Origin: Vespa crabro | Taxonomy: Eukaryota; Arthropoda; Insecta; Hymenoptera; Vespidae | Length of the DNA stretch: 64,000 bases | Direction of reading: 5' to 3' | Assembly (NCBI RefSeq): GCF_910589235.1 | Contig: NC_060956.1 | Location: forward strand, 9,450,499-9,514,498 | Part shown: one piece after another, positions 48,460 through 59,480 of the stretch | Layout: the number at the start of each line of letters is the position of its first letter | Numbering within the stretch: the first letter of the stretch is position 1 | Position numbers and translations under genes: made by a program | Notes under the pieces: generated by a model | Databases searched by the model: none | What the model was told of the DNA's origin: nothing | Seen by the model: only the letters and a program-made list of their open reading frames with translations

Positions 48460-49150
48460 TCTGACTGATTTGACGAGCCTTTTCCAAGTTTAATCCTCCT
48501 GTTCTATATTTAATAAAGTGCGTACTATTGTGCATATTTTTAATATAACCACTCTCTGGATCTTTTCGTATGCACGCGGATATATGTTTAATGGTTTAAG
48601 GTATTTTTTCAAGACATAGGAAGTGATTCCTGTTACGAATATTATTAGTGTTACTACGTACACAATTCAAACAACCTTTGCATTTGTGTTTTCAACATCC
48701 TTTGTATTTCCTGTGCCAGTGAAGTCTATTATCTATTTTTTCTCTATATTTGAGTTGTACGTTGTTATAGTTTGATATTAAGATATCAATGAGCTATGTT
48801 ATTTTATTCCATTCGTGCGAAAATCCGAGGTCTGAACAATTCTATTTCACTGTTTCGTTTATGTGTATCGTTAAATCTCAGTATATTATATTTTATAGTC
48901 TTCTGTTTTTATTGTATTATTGGTATTTAAGTACACCAATAATTTGTACAGTGCGTTTTGTTTTCTTCCAGTTTGTATGTATCGACTATTGCTTTATGTA
49001 TCATTTTGATTGCAGCATTGTATGTGTCTAGGTATGCCATCCCTGCTATTAGTTTTCATCATCCAATTATGTGATCTATTATTTTTAACCGTTGTTTGCT
49101 CTTTTTGCATTTTGTCCGTTTGCATGTTTAGTCCTGTATGATTATTGCGA
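48460..49150 (-). pseudogene. decayed non-LTR retrotransposon (LINE), carboxy-terminal part
   Basis: On the minus strand the conserved end of a LINE polyprotein can be followed through stops and frameshifts. IDHIIG (about 49080-49063) is the remnant of a Cys/His knuckle. AGMAYLDTYNAAIKMIHKAI (about 49047-48988) follows, then SLAQEIQRML (about 48730-48700). Near 48640-48510 come VLKKYLKPLNIYPRAYEKIQ and VVILKICTIVRTLLNI. This order matches the C-terminal region found in many arthropod R2/R4/Dong-like elements, though I cannot assign the clade. At least ten in-frame stops show it is dead. The reverse transcriptase core is absent from the visible part. Confidence 0.6.
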
Positions 49151-49269
49151 ATCTTTCTATTTCCGGGAATAATTGCATATAAAAAAAATTGGATATAATA
49201 AATCTATATGTAACTACATGTATAAATTTATTTTTTTTATTATTATTATTATATTATGAATATTATATA

Positions 49270-49272
<3 letters not shown>

Positions 49273-49335
<63 letters not shown>
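49273..49335. repeat. (GT)n microsatellite
   Basis: About 30 uninterrupted GT units. Confidence 0.98.
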
Positions 49336-49337
<2 letters not shown>

Positions 49338-49658
49338 GTATAGAATAATTCATATAAGATATTTACTTCTCTTTATATTTATCATTATCGTATGACGGTA
49401 TGACGTTTTATTCATAGTATAAAATTTATAGACGAGATTATGGAAGATGGCAGAAGTCACGCAATAACGATTAGAACGAATTACGTTGTACTAAAGGATC
49501 GTAGGAGATCACTACGATAGGAATAACAAATCGAAATCTTGATAGTCAACCGTGTCGCCTACACGAACTGAGTTCGTCTTATACCGAATAAGGTATAAAA
49601 TGTAACGTTATACTTAAGTTATATCATCCGAGAAAATCACATCACGAGAGAGAGCGAA

Positions 49659-49707
<49 letters not shown>

Positions 49708-50808
49708 TGGGATTTATTTACGACAAAGATAGGACAACTGGATAGAAAACATAGAGATACTATTCCTATGGGTTTAATTTAGCAAAGTAAAATTGGAAGA
49801 CGTGAATGCATTTTTCTCTTATCTCAGTTTTGTCTTCTTATATGTTACTTATATTGTGTATGTGGTAGTATAAATTATAAATTAAATAATTATATTATAA
49901 TTATAATATTATAAATTATAATATAATTGTATAATTTATAACGTATTATAAGCTATTAAGTTGTTATGATTGACGATGAATGATTCTTATAAATTATATG
50001 TTCACATATACAATATACATACACACACATATATGCAGGTTGTGCGTCAATAGATATCAGAACAAAAACTTCAACCGCAACTGGTTAAAGTTACAAGAAA
50101 GTGTAATAAAGAAAAGTTATATAGCTTTGACAATGAGTCAGCTACCCAGTGCATATAAATATATTTCTTTTTTATTCGTGATCTTAAATAATGACGGTTA
50201 ATATAATTTTGTTTAATCGACACTTATAATTTTTTTGTTCATTTATATAATAATAACCATTTGCAATTGAAATTATATCTAATAAAAAATAGTTATGATG
50301 GATCGTTTACGAAACAATCTATATTTTAAACATTACAGTAATTACTTTCTCATACTACAATTTCAAAAATAATCGGCATATAATGATATTTTCACTGATG
50401 TTCACTGATTTTCAACTCGTAAAAATATACGACTACTTGATTCATAAATAATATATTCATATAGTATGCAGTATGAATTACAATACGATATGAATTAGTT
50501 GTCAAAATAATAAAAGTAATTCCGAGAATAATTACTTGTATTTATTTTAAAATTTCGCTATATTATAGATTTAATCGATATCCAAAAAAAAGAATTTATA
50601 TATTTGTAAAAATAGAAAAATTATTTCTTCTTTTATATAACTTCCCACATATAACTTGTTTACAGAGATAACATAAATCCAAACATATTGAACATCATCT
50701 CACAGATTAAATCCAGTCGCTTTTTTCGATATATAATAAATAAATGAATCTTCTTTAAGGGAGACATTTACATTTGGATTTGCCTAAGTTTTTAGCAAAT
50801 TATGTTAC
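49336..50808. other. gene-free stretch with GA tract and possible MITE relic
   Basis: A (GA)n tract lies at 49645-49706. The segment 50210-50510 shares words with the MITE-like element at 59.1-59.5 kb (for example TTATTTGCAATT/CCATTTGCAATT and ATCGTTTAC) and with 26345-26430. This suggests a diverged copy of the same repeat. No gene was seen. Confidence 0.4.
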
Positions 50809-50809
50809 A

Positions 50810-51112
50810 TAGTGAGGAGCACAACTACGAAAGCGTTTCGATATACACGTTTCGCAACGGACCAGCGATAATAGTCGATTTACACGGAGGATCTTTTCCT
50901 TTTATTATTTATTTATTGCTCGGCTCGACAAATTAATGAAAACTAGGTATTTGACTAAAAATCCCTAAGCTCGGATAAAGATGGCAACGTGTTTTTTATC
51001 TATGCGTTTTCTAGACAACGAGTTCCCAAGGGCAGATATTTCTAATAGTGATATATGATTCTTAGAAGAAAATACTGTGAACAATAGAGGGACAAATGTG
51101 TGCATCAACAGA
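50810..51112. mobile_element. second, internally deleted copy of the unclassified nested element
   Basis: Aligns in the same orientation with both ends of the 18790-19724 element. Shared words include GATAATAGTCGATTT, TATTTATTTATTGCTCG, TTGACTAAAAAT, ATCTATGCGT, TTCCCAAGGGCA and GATATATGAT. About 530-600 bp of the middle is missing. The flanks GTTAC (near 50804) and TTTTGTTAC (near 51113-51121) may be a decayed target duplication. The element encodes nothing recognisable. Confidence 0.6.
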
Positions 51113-52117
51113 TTTTGTTACTTCTGAAACATTTCCTACATTCTTCAGCGTACTGAAGATTGGATTAATTTTCTTTAACATTTTGTCTGATGTGTCTGTC
51201 ACGGGTCTTTTCATTAATTGCGTGAACAACCAGGTGAGAAAGGTCCTGGTTCTTTATTTTTTTTTAACCTTCTTCATTAGAAATGATTCAGAGAGAGAAT
51301 AAAAATCCATATGATTTAAATTATGATTTAAAAGACAAGAATAAAATTTTTAAGATTATTGAATTTCTATATTACAAATAACTTTCCTAATTTTTTAATT
51401 AAATATGATTATTATTTATAAATTTTATTAATAATTATCAGTCCTACTACTTAAAATATCTGAAAATGGGATTATATCTACAAAATATGAGTCGTCTCAT
51501 CCGTAAAGCCACCTCACCTCAGAATTACTCTTTAAGATTACTATATAGGATATTCTTTTAAACCCTACCTGAAAGATACAGATTGACCAACTCGGATCAC
51601 TTACTCTTAGCTAATGTAGATTTATAATATTATTAAAATTTAACTTTATTAATATAAATAGTATAATTAAAGTGTTACAACTTAAGATATTACAACTCTT
51701 CTCTCTTTTCCTGATTTACTCAAAATTTTACTTGTTACTATTTACTTTGTGTTATCCTTCTTGTTATTCTTTGTTGGTCCACTCAAAACCTTCGTTATTT
51801 TACCTCGCTTGATCTACTCATGACTGGCCCTCCGTTGTTTTTTTTCAATCACGTACACCCCATAGCCTTTTTCATTTCCACTCACATATGTACACACGCA
51901 TACGGTAATTCTTATTGCTTTTATGTCGTATTCCTTTATTTCGTTGTCTATCTTACTCATGTTGCATTTCCATTTCACTCACTTTTTCAATATCTCACCC
52001 CTTCTCTTCCTTTCATAAACAATGCATCTTACAAAGGACAGACCACACTCTGTTTGACTGCCAACTGATTTGTCTCATACACATGGACACAGTTAACTAA
52101 TGCTAAAACCTTCAAAT

Positions 52118-52119
<2 letters not shown>
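51113..52119. other. gene-poor stretch with weak LINE-like hint
   Basis: The plus frame 51096-51302 reads DFVTSETFPTFFSVLKIG onward up to NNQ|GTGAGA, a plausible donor, but I know no such protein. Around 52040-52075 the plus strand reads RTDHTLFDCQL, resembling the D-T-x-H-T-L-F-x-C knuckle of LINE polyproteins. Both are weak. The segment 51700-52110 is pyrimidine-biased. Confidence 0.3.

Positions 52120-52167
<48 letters not shown>
52120..52167. repeat. (TA)n microsatellite
   Basis: Pure TA run. Confidence 0.98.
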
Positions 52168-52170
<3 letters not shown>

Positions 52171-54684
52171 GATCTAAGTCCACATACACAAATATGACAA
52201 GTTTACTCTGAATAAAATGTTATTTTACATTTTTAATTTAATATTTTTCCAGACTAGTTATATCCTTACCGATTATGACATGATTTTCAGAACACTGTTT
52301 ATATCTTCTCTTTCACATGGACTTCATTATATTTTAATAACTATTTTTCTTTATTCCCATCCGCACAACTGGCTGGATGAAACGTACGAGAGCCAACATT
52401 TCAGATTAGCACGCGTTAAACTTATAATCCAATCTGTTTAATGCAGTCGGTCCTACTAGAAGGATGAGAGAAAGGCTTTCGTCGTTAGCATACATACATA
52501 CGTCTTCTCAGTGATGTATTAAAAGTACGTATTAAAAATGCAACGAAGAGGGAGAAAATGTAGAATAAGAGAGATATGCAATGTTTGCATTTATTTGCAA
52601 TTCAAATAATTACGCTGATTTACACGATAACAAGGAAGGACTTACCGATCTGATGAAAATTAAACTCTTTGTTTTCAACCAGATGGAGATGCTGCTTGTT
52701 TATCCGAGTGTATTGTCGAAAATGGCGTTTAAAAAATATTTCATTTTTAAACGCACGATTTCTTTTTCTTTTTATTTTTCTATTTTTTTTTCTTTTATAC
52801 GAATAATAAATATTATAAAAAAAAACGAATAAAATAATAATAAAAGTTTATAAATTAAAACGAATCGTCTTACCGATTGTCATGTCAATTTTATTGTCGA
52901 TTCTTGTATCTATTTTGTATTTTTAAAATTGGATCGATGATTCCAAATTTACATTCGAAACATTCTGTTACCTAGTAAATACAATATATTATCAAATGAT
53001 TTGGAATACATGAAGAGCGAGAAAAATGGATACTCAGAAGGATAAAGGATAAAGAATAAATCCTCATAGAGCTTCGCGCAACACTCTCTTAAAGATTATA
53101 AATGGTTTATGGTTAAAATATCATAGAAAAGATAAAGTAAAAGTTTAAGTGTCTAATATATCGCTTTCTCAAGTGTTGATACCGTAAAGAAAAATACAAA
53201 AAAGAAGAAAACAGCTCTAAAATGTAGGTGTAAAAGGATCGCTCAACTTGTGTAAACCTCGATAACCTATAGCAGGATTGACCGATCCTACGACAATAAG
53301 GTGAATCACAGTGTAAATCACTCTTTGTTAGCTAGGATGTTTGTGTTTACAAGCTCGTTTTACGACTTTACGGTTCTAAGACTCGCAGTTCTATTTTCAA
53401 CGGACACTCAATGAAAATGTTTATATACTTATCGTTGTGATAAATCATTATATTTTTGATATAAAAATAATATTAAAATAATTAATAACATAGAGAGAAA
53501 GAGAAAGAGAAATAAAAACAAGTGGAATGTTATAATCGTTTTTTAAATATAATTAAATCCCTCGCATGACCAACTGTTTGAAATATTATTTTTTTATACC
53601 AAAAATATGTTATCATTTTGACTCGAATATCATTAAAACATATTTATTATTTTGTCAAAAAAGTTGCATGTACACACGTGTACATAAAGGGCTGAATAAA
53701 ATATAAAAAACAAAGAAAGGAAAAGAAAGATTATTTCAGATTAACGTCTAAATTGCTATCCACGTACGTATATTTACATATGTATGCTTTTTACATATAC
53801 ATGGCGCACGAGAGGGATTTAAAGAAATTAATAATTAAGATACAATTATACACATAAACTTATTAGTTTAAAGATTTTAAACTTATTAGTAAAAATAAAT
53901 TTATAGTATATGTAATCATACAATGTATAAACATACATAGCAGTCGAAACTGTTTAATATTTAAATAAGAAAAACATACTATATAATGCCCAATATACTT
54001 GGTACAATCTTTTGACTACACAAAATAAATGCAAAATATTTTATAATAATTGTTCAATTAATTAAATAAGTTATTAAGATATGCGCATACATAATTATGA
54101 ATGTTATTTTTCGATGGAAAATTATTAAAAGAAAAAAAAAGAAAGAAAAAAGTATAGATAGAGCATGAAAATAGTCGGGCAGATCGGCTTAATAACTTCG
54201 TAACGAATTGCGATAACGAAGTTGGTTTATCTTCATAACACAATCTCATATCTTCCAAAAGACCTCTAAACTTAAAACTTGCTTCGAATTTCCGTGATGA
54301 TTACGACGATTACTTAATTACCGAACTGTTCGAGAGTACAATGAAATTTGAAAGTTAACATTAAATGGCGAAAGAATCGATTAAAACTTATTAACGTTAC
54401 TTAAACTATGAATGATTATATTTAAAGCGATCCAACGAGATCGATTTTGTTTAAAATTCTTATTAGAAATGAACATTATTTAAGTTACATTCGAAATGAA
54501 CATTAAAACGTTCTAAAGATATTTCAGTTTACTTTAATCGATATTAATCTTTAAAAAACTTTAGCGAAAAATACCGAACAAATTCAAAATAGTATTCTAG
54601 TAGATAAACCATTCTCTTTAAAATATTTGTCGAACGATCGTTGTCCGCTTTACGAAGACTTACTAACATTTTAATTCATTAAAT
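52168..54684. other. gene-free stretch
   Basis: The plus frame 52217-52441 (74 codons) is preceded by TTTTTCCAG, an acceptor-like sequence. It ends HPHNWLDETYESQHFRLARV plus a few residues and then a stop. I cannot assign it. The frame 52581-52832 is likewise unassigned. The remainder is AT-rich. Confidence 0.4.
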
Positions 54685-54687
54685 AAA

Positions 54688-54765
<78 letters not shown>
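54685..54765. repeat. (AAT)n microsatellite
   Basis: About 27 uninterrupted AAT units. The minus frame reads poly-Tyr and is not a gene. Confidence 0.98.
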
Positions 54766-55034
54766 TGATTGAATTAGTAAATATATTTTTTAATACAATC
54801 ATCTTAATACGCGAAATATAATTTTTTATGAATAAATTTAATTTATTTGATATCTCTCGTTCGATCTTGTCCTTTATTCGTACGATTTTAAACTTATTAT
54901 TTTCTACAGACATAGCAAAGTTGTAATATATTTATAATATTAATACATGTACATTAATATGAAATTGGTATTTTGATCTATTTTTTTTTTCCATTACATA
55001 CTTATTAAATATATGGTAAATAGTGTATGTACGT

Positions 55035-55077
55035 ACATAAATACATAAATACATACATACATACATACATACATACA
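55035..55077. repeat. (ATAC)n microsatellite
   Basis: Two or three AAATACAT units, then about eight ACAT units. Confidence 0.96.
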
Positions 55078-55199
55078 CTTTGAGATATAATCTTAAAATA
55101 AAAAAATTTATAGTTAATGTTAAAATTTATAGATTAAGTAAAAAATTAATGGCTTATAAACAACAAATAGGTAACGTGAGCGATTCGATCGATATAAGT

Positions 55200-55201
55200 C
55201 A

Positions 55202-55232
<31 letters not shown>

Positions 55233-55233
55233 G

Positions 55234-55264
<31 letters not shown>

Positions 55265-55270
55265 ACGCAC
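55200..55270. repeat. (CA)n(CG)n(CA)n alternating purine-pyrimidine tract
   Basis: About nine CA units, eight CG units, about nine more CA units and then GCAC units, all in strict purine-pyrimidine alternation for roughly 70 bp. Such tracts are known to adopt Z-DNA under negative supercoiling. It lies about 700 bp beyond the VHL stop codon. Confidence 0.97.
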
Positions 55271-55310
55271 ATATCCTGTGACTATTCTCCATAAAATATA
55301 TTAAGACTTA

Positions 55311-55390
55311 ATAGTTAAACTTTAAGCTTAAAGATGTTACATTTATTTTAATAGTTAAACTTTAAGCTTAAAGATGTTACATTTATTTTA
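55311..55390. repeat. perfect 40-bp tandem duplication
   Basis: 55311-55350 and 55351-55390 are identical and adjacent. The unit begins ATAGTTAAACTTTAAGCTTA. The absence of differences implies a recent event. Confidence 0.98.
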
Positions 55391-55517
55391 ATATTTTAAT
55401 TATTTTATATTTAAAGAAGGAGAATTTCGATATCAAATTGTTCTCTTTCTCCACAACGATAAGTATTCGTTTCACATTTTTCCCTCAATACACGGTCCCT
55501 CCTCAACTTTTCAATGT

Positions 55518-55523
55518 TTTATT
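55518..55523 (-). terminator. possible VHL polyadenylation signal
   Basis: On the minus strand AATAAA lies 450 bp past the VHL stop codon. Other AATAAA words occur further on (for example near 55382), and this AT-rich sequence makes chance matches common. The true 3' end is therefore unknown. Confidence 0.25.
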
Positions 55524-55972
55524 GTTCACATTCACCGCTTCAAAATGAGATGGAAAACAATTTGAAACTCGGTTCGGATTTACATAGTATCAATGTAATG
55601 TTGAAAATTCGAATTCTCTCATTACAAGCTATCAAAATAAAAAATAATAGAAAAATCGATATGAAAGAGGAATAGTAATAATAGTAACGATACGACGAGT
55701 GAATGATTTTTTAAACAATTGTCAATAACGTACTTCTCACAAATTTTTTTTTTTCAATGGAAGAACAAAAATCCAAAATTTACTAAAGTGTAACGACATT
55801 AGATCGAAGAGAACAATTGGAAAAAATGTAACTGTGCGTTTTGAAACTTAAAAAAGAAAAAAAGAAAAGAAAAGAAAGAAAAAGAAAAAGTGAAATTATC
55901 GAACGGTTAACTCAAAGCGAATGTACTATCGAGACGTAGAAGCCTTGGTGATCCATGGATATCCAGAAATTG

Positions 55973-57810
55973 TTACAAATCCTCTTCATTATTGTTTTTG
56001 CTTGGTAGCCTTGAAGCAAGCTCGTATTGAAGACTCCTTGGAATGTCGAGTTTGAAAACTTGCTCCTTATGTTTAAGAAAATTTTTGATTGCTCTTAATG
56101 ACAATTCAAATAGTGTGTACATCGGTGTCATAATATTGGCGTTCGTTCTGTCGATTCTATGTGGAAGATATTGCCTCCTTGCATTCAAACATTTTTCCAG
56201 CCATGGCTCGGGAAAAAATACGTCTCTCTGGTTCACCAAATACCTGCAAAACGTTTGCTCTGTTCCTATTCTCTTTCCTTTTATTATTCGATTTCTAATA
56301 AATTATTATTATGTAACAAAATTCACGAAAAATAATGTAACGTCGTCGTTTTACCATCGCGATAGTTCAACTCGTGATACTTTTTAAATCTCCATAATAA
56401 AATGCCATTTTGAAAATCAAATTTTACATTCACATATAAGGCTCTGCGACAATCGTGTTATTCTTTATGGTGAAGAATTTTCATCTCAGTCTCATTCTAT
56501 AAGAGATATATTATTCATTCATAATTATCCTACAGAGACGTGTCATCTGTATGATAGAGATATTTGCGTATAGTGAAGATGAAAAACAATGAAATAATGA
56601 AAAATTCGATTTATTATCTTTTCATCTCTTTAACACAATTTAATTAAGCTTCCACACGAATAAATTTAATGAACGTATCCAACGATTAATTAACAGAATT
56701 ATCTGATAATTGAAATAAAAAAAGAAGGATAATTCTCACTTTAAATGTCAATATATATTGTTACAAAATAATCATTATAAAATAATAATAATAAAGAATT
56801 CATCGAAAACTATTCTCTATTTTAAATAATCAAAATATCAGTCGAGCTTATATTTATTGTTTCTTTATCAATAGAAGCTACCTTTTCATAAAAGTATTAT
56901 CCGTATATGTTTTTCGCTTGCTTTTATTAAATGTAATTCGATTTTCCTTACATACAAATATTATTATCACACAAAACAACGATATACGTTATAACATAAT
57001 CACGAAAAAATAACATGAAAAAAACATGGGAAGAAAGAAAACTCGACCGCATGAAAAGAAAACTCTCACCTAAAGAATTTATTGCGGTAAATGTACAATT
57101 TCGTAATAGAATAACATAAATTTGATGTACCTCGCATCAATCAATTTATAATTAATTTTTATGAATATTTGTTCGTAATAATATCGATTCAATTATTGAA
57201 AATTCCATATAATAATTAACATGAATACTCTTTCATTTACCAATTCATTACTGTAATCGTCAATCATTTTTGAAATTGAATACATGCGAAAAAAAAGAAA
57301 ATCAATTCTCTCGTTTCTCGATCGTAAAACGTAAACGAATTGCATGTAATGTAAATTAAATGAATCTCAAAATGATATCGAACGAACTTTTCTCCGATCT
57401 AAATTTATATATACAATGTTTCAAGCGAATTAAACCGAATATAAATCATTCTTGATTATCGTCTGCCAATTATTTTAGTATCACTTTAATCGAAATGCAC
57501 GAGTGAAAAATCTCTCTGAGAGGAAAATCGAATGTACGATTTTAATCATGTTTATGGAAAAGAAAAAACATGATTTATGAAAGTATTCTCACCTTTCTTT
57601 CGTCTCATCATCGACGAAGATCCAAGGATGTGTTACAAAAGTGTCGATGTCTACGTAACTACCTGGATATAAAGTGCCATAACTGATAGCCTGACCTTGA
57701 TAATCGATCCAATAAAGGGCAACGATGCGTGTTGTACAGTTCGTAAATCTGACGAATGATATTTGGCTGTTGTCAAGTGAACGTAAAAAAGGTTCTTCGT
57801 TTCCAGCCAT
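55973..57810 (-). CDS. Vhl: von Hippel-Lindau tumour suppressor homologue (two exons)
   Basis: This is the substrate receptor of the Elongin B/C-Cullin 2 ubiquitin ligase, which binds prolyl-hydroxylated HIF-alpha and marks it for degradation. Coding exons are 57810-57593 and 56243-55973 (218 + 271 nt = 162 codons plus stop). The first in-frame ATG is at 57810, in good context (AAAAATGG); the upstream GTG at 57864 is not a eukaryotic start. Beta domain: residues 8-105, with hydroxyproline-pocket residues Trp34, Tyr44, His61 and Trp63. The pocket Ser (human Ser111) is Thr57. Alpha domain: from about residue 111, with Elongin C box MYTLFELSLRAI (114-125). Leu117 matches human Leu158, and human Cys162 is Ser121. 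The length is near human pVHL19 (160) and the fly protein (about 178). The acidic N-terminal repeats of human pVHL30 are absent. Both splice sites are canonical, and the Arg73 codon is split AG|G. Confidence 0.95.
56244..57592 (-). other. Vhl: VHL intron 1
   Basis: A 1349-bp phase-2 intron. The donor reads GAAAG|GTGAGA (GT at 57592-57591) and the acceptor reads TTTTGCAG|GTAT (AG at 56245-56244). Joining restores the Arg-Tyr-Leu-Val reading. The intron is AT-rich, has no recognised repeat or nested gene, and splits the beta domain just after the conserved His-x-Trp strand, near the position of the first intron in vertebrate VHL. Confidence 0.93.
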
Positions 57811-57870
57811 TTTTTTACAAACTTCTTTCTTGTTTGACTTTCTCCTATTTTTCTTCCCTCTCACGTGCTT

Positions 57871-57919
<49 letters not shown>

Positions 57920-58020
57920 TTCTCTTTCTCTTTCTTTCTTTTTCTTTCACGTCCTTTCTTGGTACGATTTTCGATGACTGAAAATGAAATCGAAGAAGCC
58001 TTACGTTAATTACAAACAAT
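57811..58020 (-). promoter_or_regulatory. Vhl: VHL 5' leader with a GA tract (proximal promoter region)
   Basis: Immediately upstream of the VHL ATG, read on the minus strand, the leader is purine-rich. It holds a (GA)n tract that appears as (CT)n at 57870-57948 on the plus strand. GA tracts bind GAGA-factor/CLAMP-type proteins in flies; a similar role here is inferred. No TATA box or initiator was identified. The plus frames of 73 and 94 codons here are pyrimidine-tract artefacts. Confidence 0.35.
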
Positions 58021-59104
58021 ATGTAACTTTCCATTTAGTTTTCCATTCTCTCGTTTACTCCTTGTATTAAGAAGGTTTATTTGTATTACGTTATACTGCA
58101 GTAAAATGAAAATTTTTGAATTATACATCTATTATTATCAAACAACACGTGCGAAAATAGATGATAGAAGGATGAATAAAATATTCGTAAGCTGGAACAC
58201 GAAGCATGGAATAATATGGTTTACATAGTGTGTTTCGTGTTACAAGAGAGTTTATTGTTGATCGATGCAAACGAAATTAACTTCGTAATTAAATCCAGTT
58301 TACTCGATATGATTAACGAATGGTGGTTTCTATTATTTCACAATATTTTGATACATGAGACACAATTATGAACGTAAGTACGTACTCTATTTCATTTATT
58401 ATAATATAATAATTGTATATGCAACAATACCATAACGATAAACAATTCGTGTACTAGATCATTTCTTTAACGATCCAACAAAGTTGGATTCACGTTATCC
58501 GATGTGAATTTGAAATTCTCGAGTTTATTTGGAATATATTATTTGTATTAACGAGAATCATTCGATTTACAGAGTACATGGAGATAAAAGAAAAACGAAA
58601 AGAAACTTGTGATCTTTGTAAACAATTCACTTGACCAAATTGCGAAACCAAGAGGAATTAACGTTCTAGCATCTATCGACACGTAACCACAATGAGCATC
58701 GAATTATGCTATAAACGCTATTTACATTGTAACCACGATTATCTTCTTCGTTCATGCAAACATCGAGATTTTTGAACTCTCTTGTAATCCCATCGTTCAT
58801 TATCGATATCATTTATTTCAAATAGCGATCCACTAATTCGAAAGAAATATAATATCGAGTTATTTTAATAATCACTTCGAACTGTTTCCATTTACGATAC
58901 TTTAATTAAACTGTCTGTGATACAAGTTTTATCACATATAAAAGAAAAATTATATATATATAAATATATGTACAAGGGATGCCATAAATATTTGAGTAAA
59001 AAAGATATCTCGCGATTGGTTGAATTTGAATATGAAAATTTAATAAGATAAAAGAATTCTGACGGCTTTGAATTAGATACAAAATGCGTGTAAAAAAAAT
59101 GATC
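58021..59104. other. gene-free stretch upstream of VHL
   Basis: AT-rich sequence with no recognised exon or repeat. Confidence 0.5.
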
Positions 59105-59480
59105 TTTTTTACTCATAACCTTTTAGTTACAAAGGTCATAGTTCATTTTTCTATTCTTTTTTTTTTTTTTTAATGGATACTTATAACTTTTTTGGTATAT
59201 TTACACAATAGTAATTATTTGCAATTAAATACAAATCAAATACAATATTGTATTTGATAAAAATTTATTACAATACATCGTTTACAAATTAATCGGCATC
59301 TTAACAACTGACCAATAGATTCACATTGTATTGCAAATCATACTCCATGCTATACGAATACATTATATAATATATAAATTCATTATATAAATATGCCAAA
59401 AGTTATAGATATTCAATTAAAAAAAAAAAAGAAAATTACGTCGATCTTCATAACTCAAAAAGTTCATAATTAAAAAAAAA
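59105..59480. mobile_element. MITE-like element with long imperfect inverted repeats
   Basis: The left part (about 59113-59215) and the complement of the right part (about 59385-59480) share the same order of words. These are AGTTA-AAAGGTC/AGTTA-GAAGATC, a long T run, AAT-GA-A, TATAACTTTT and GGYATATTTA. The central segment is also similar to sequences near 50.2-50.5 kb and 26.35 kb. A poly-A run ends it (59466-59494). There is no coding capacity and the superfamily is unknown; loss of a clear target duplication leaves the ends uncertain. Confidence 0.45.

Noticed and set aside
52040..52075. RTDHTLFDCQL resembling the LINE Cys/His knuckle
   Set aside because: Only a few residues match and no neighbouring LINE blocks were found on that strand.
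56043..56387. 114-codon plus-strand open frame opposite VHL exon 2
   Set aside because: It is antisense to a well-supported exon and has no recognisable domain.
57725..58009. Plus-strand frames over the VHL leader, including a short MTENEIEEALR peptide near 57975
   Set aside because: The long part is a pyrimidine-tract artefact, and the short peptide is too brief to support.
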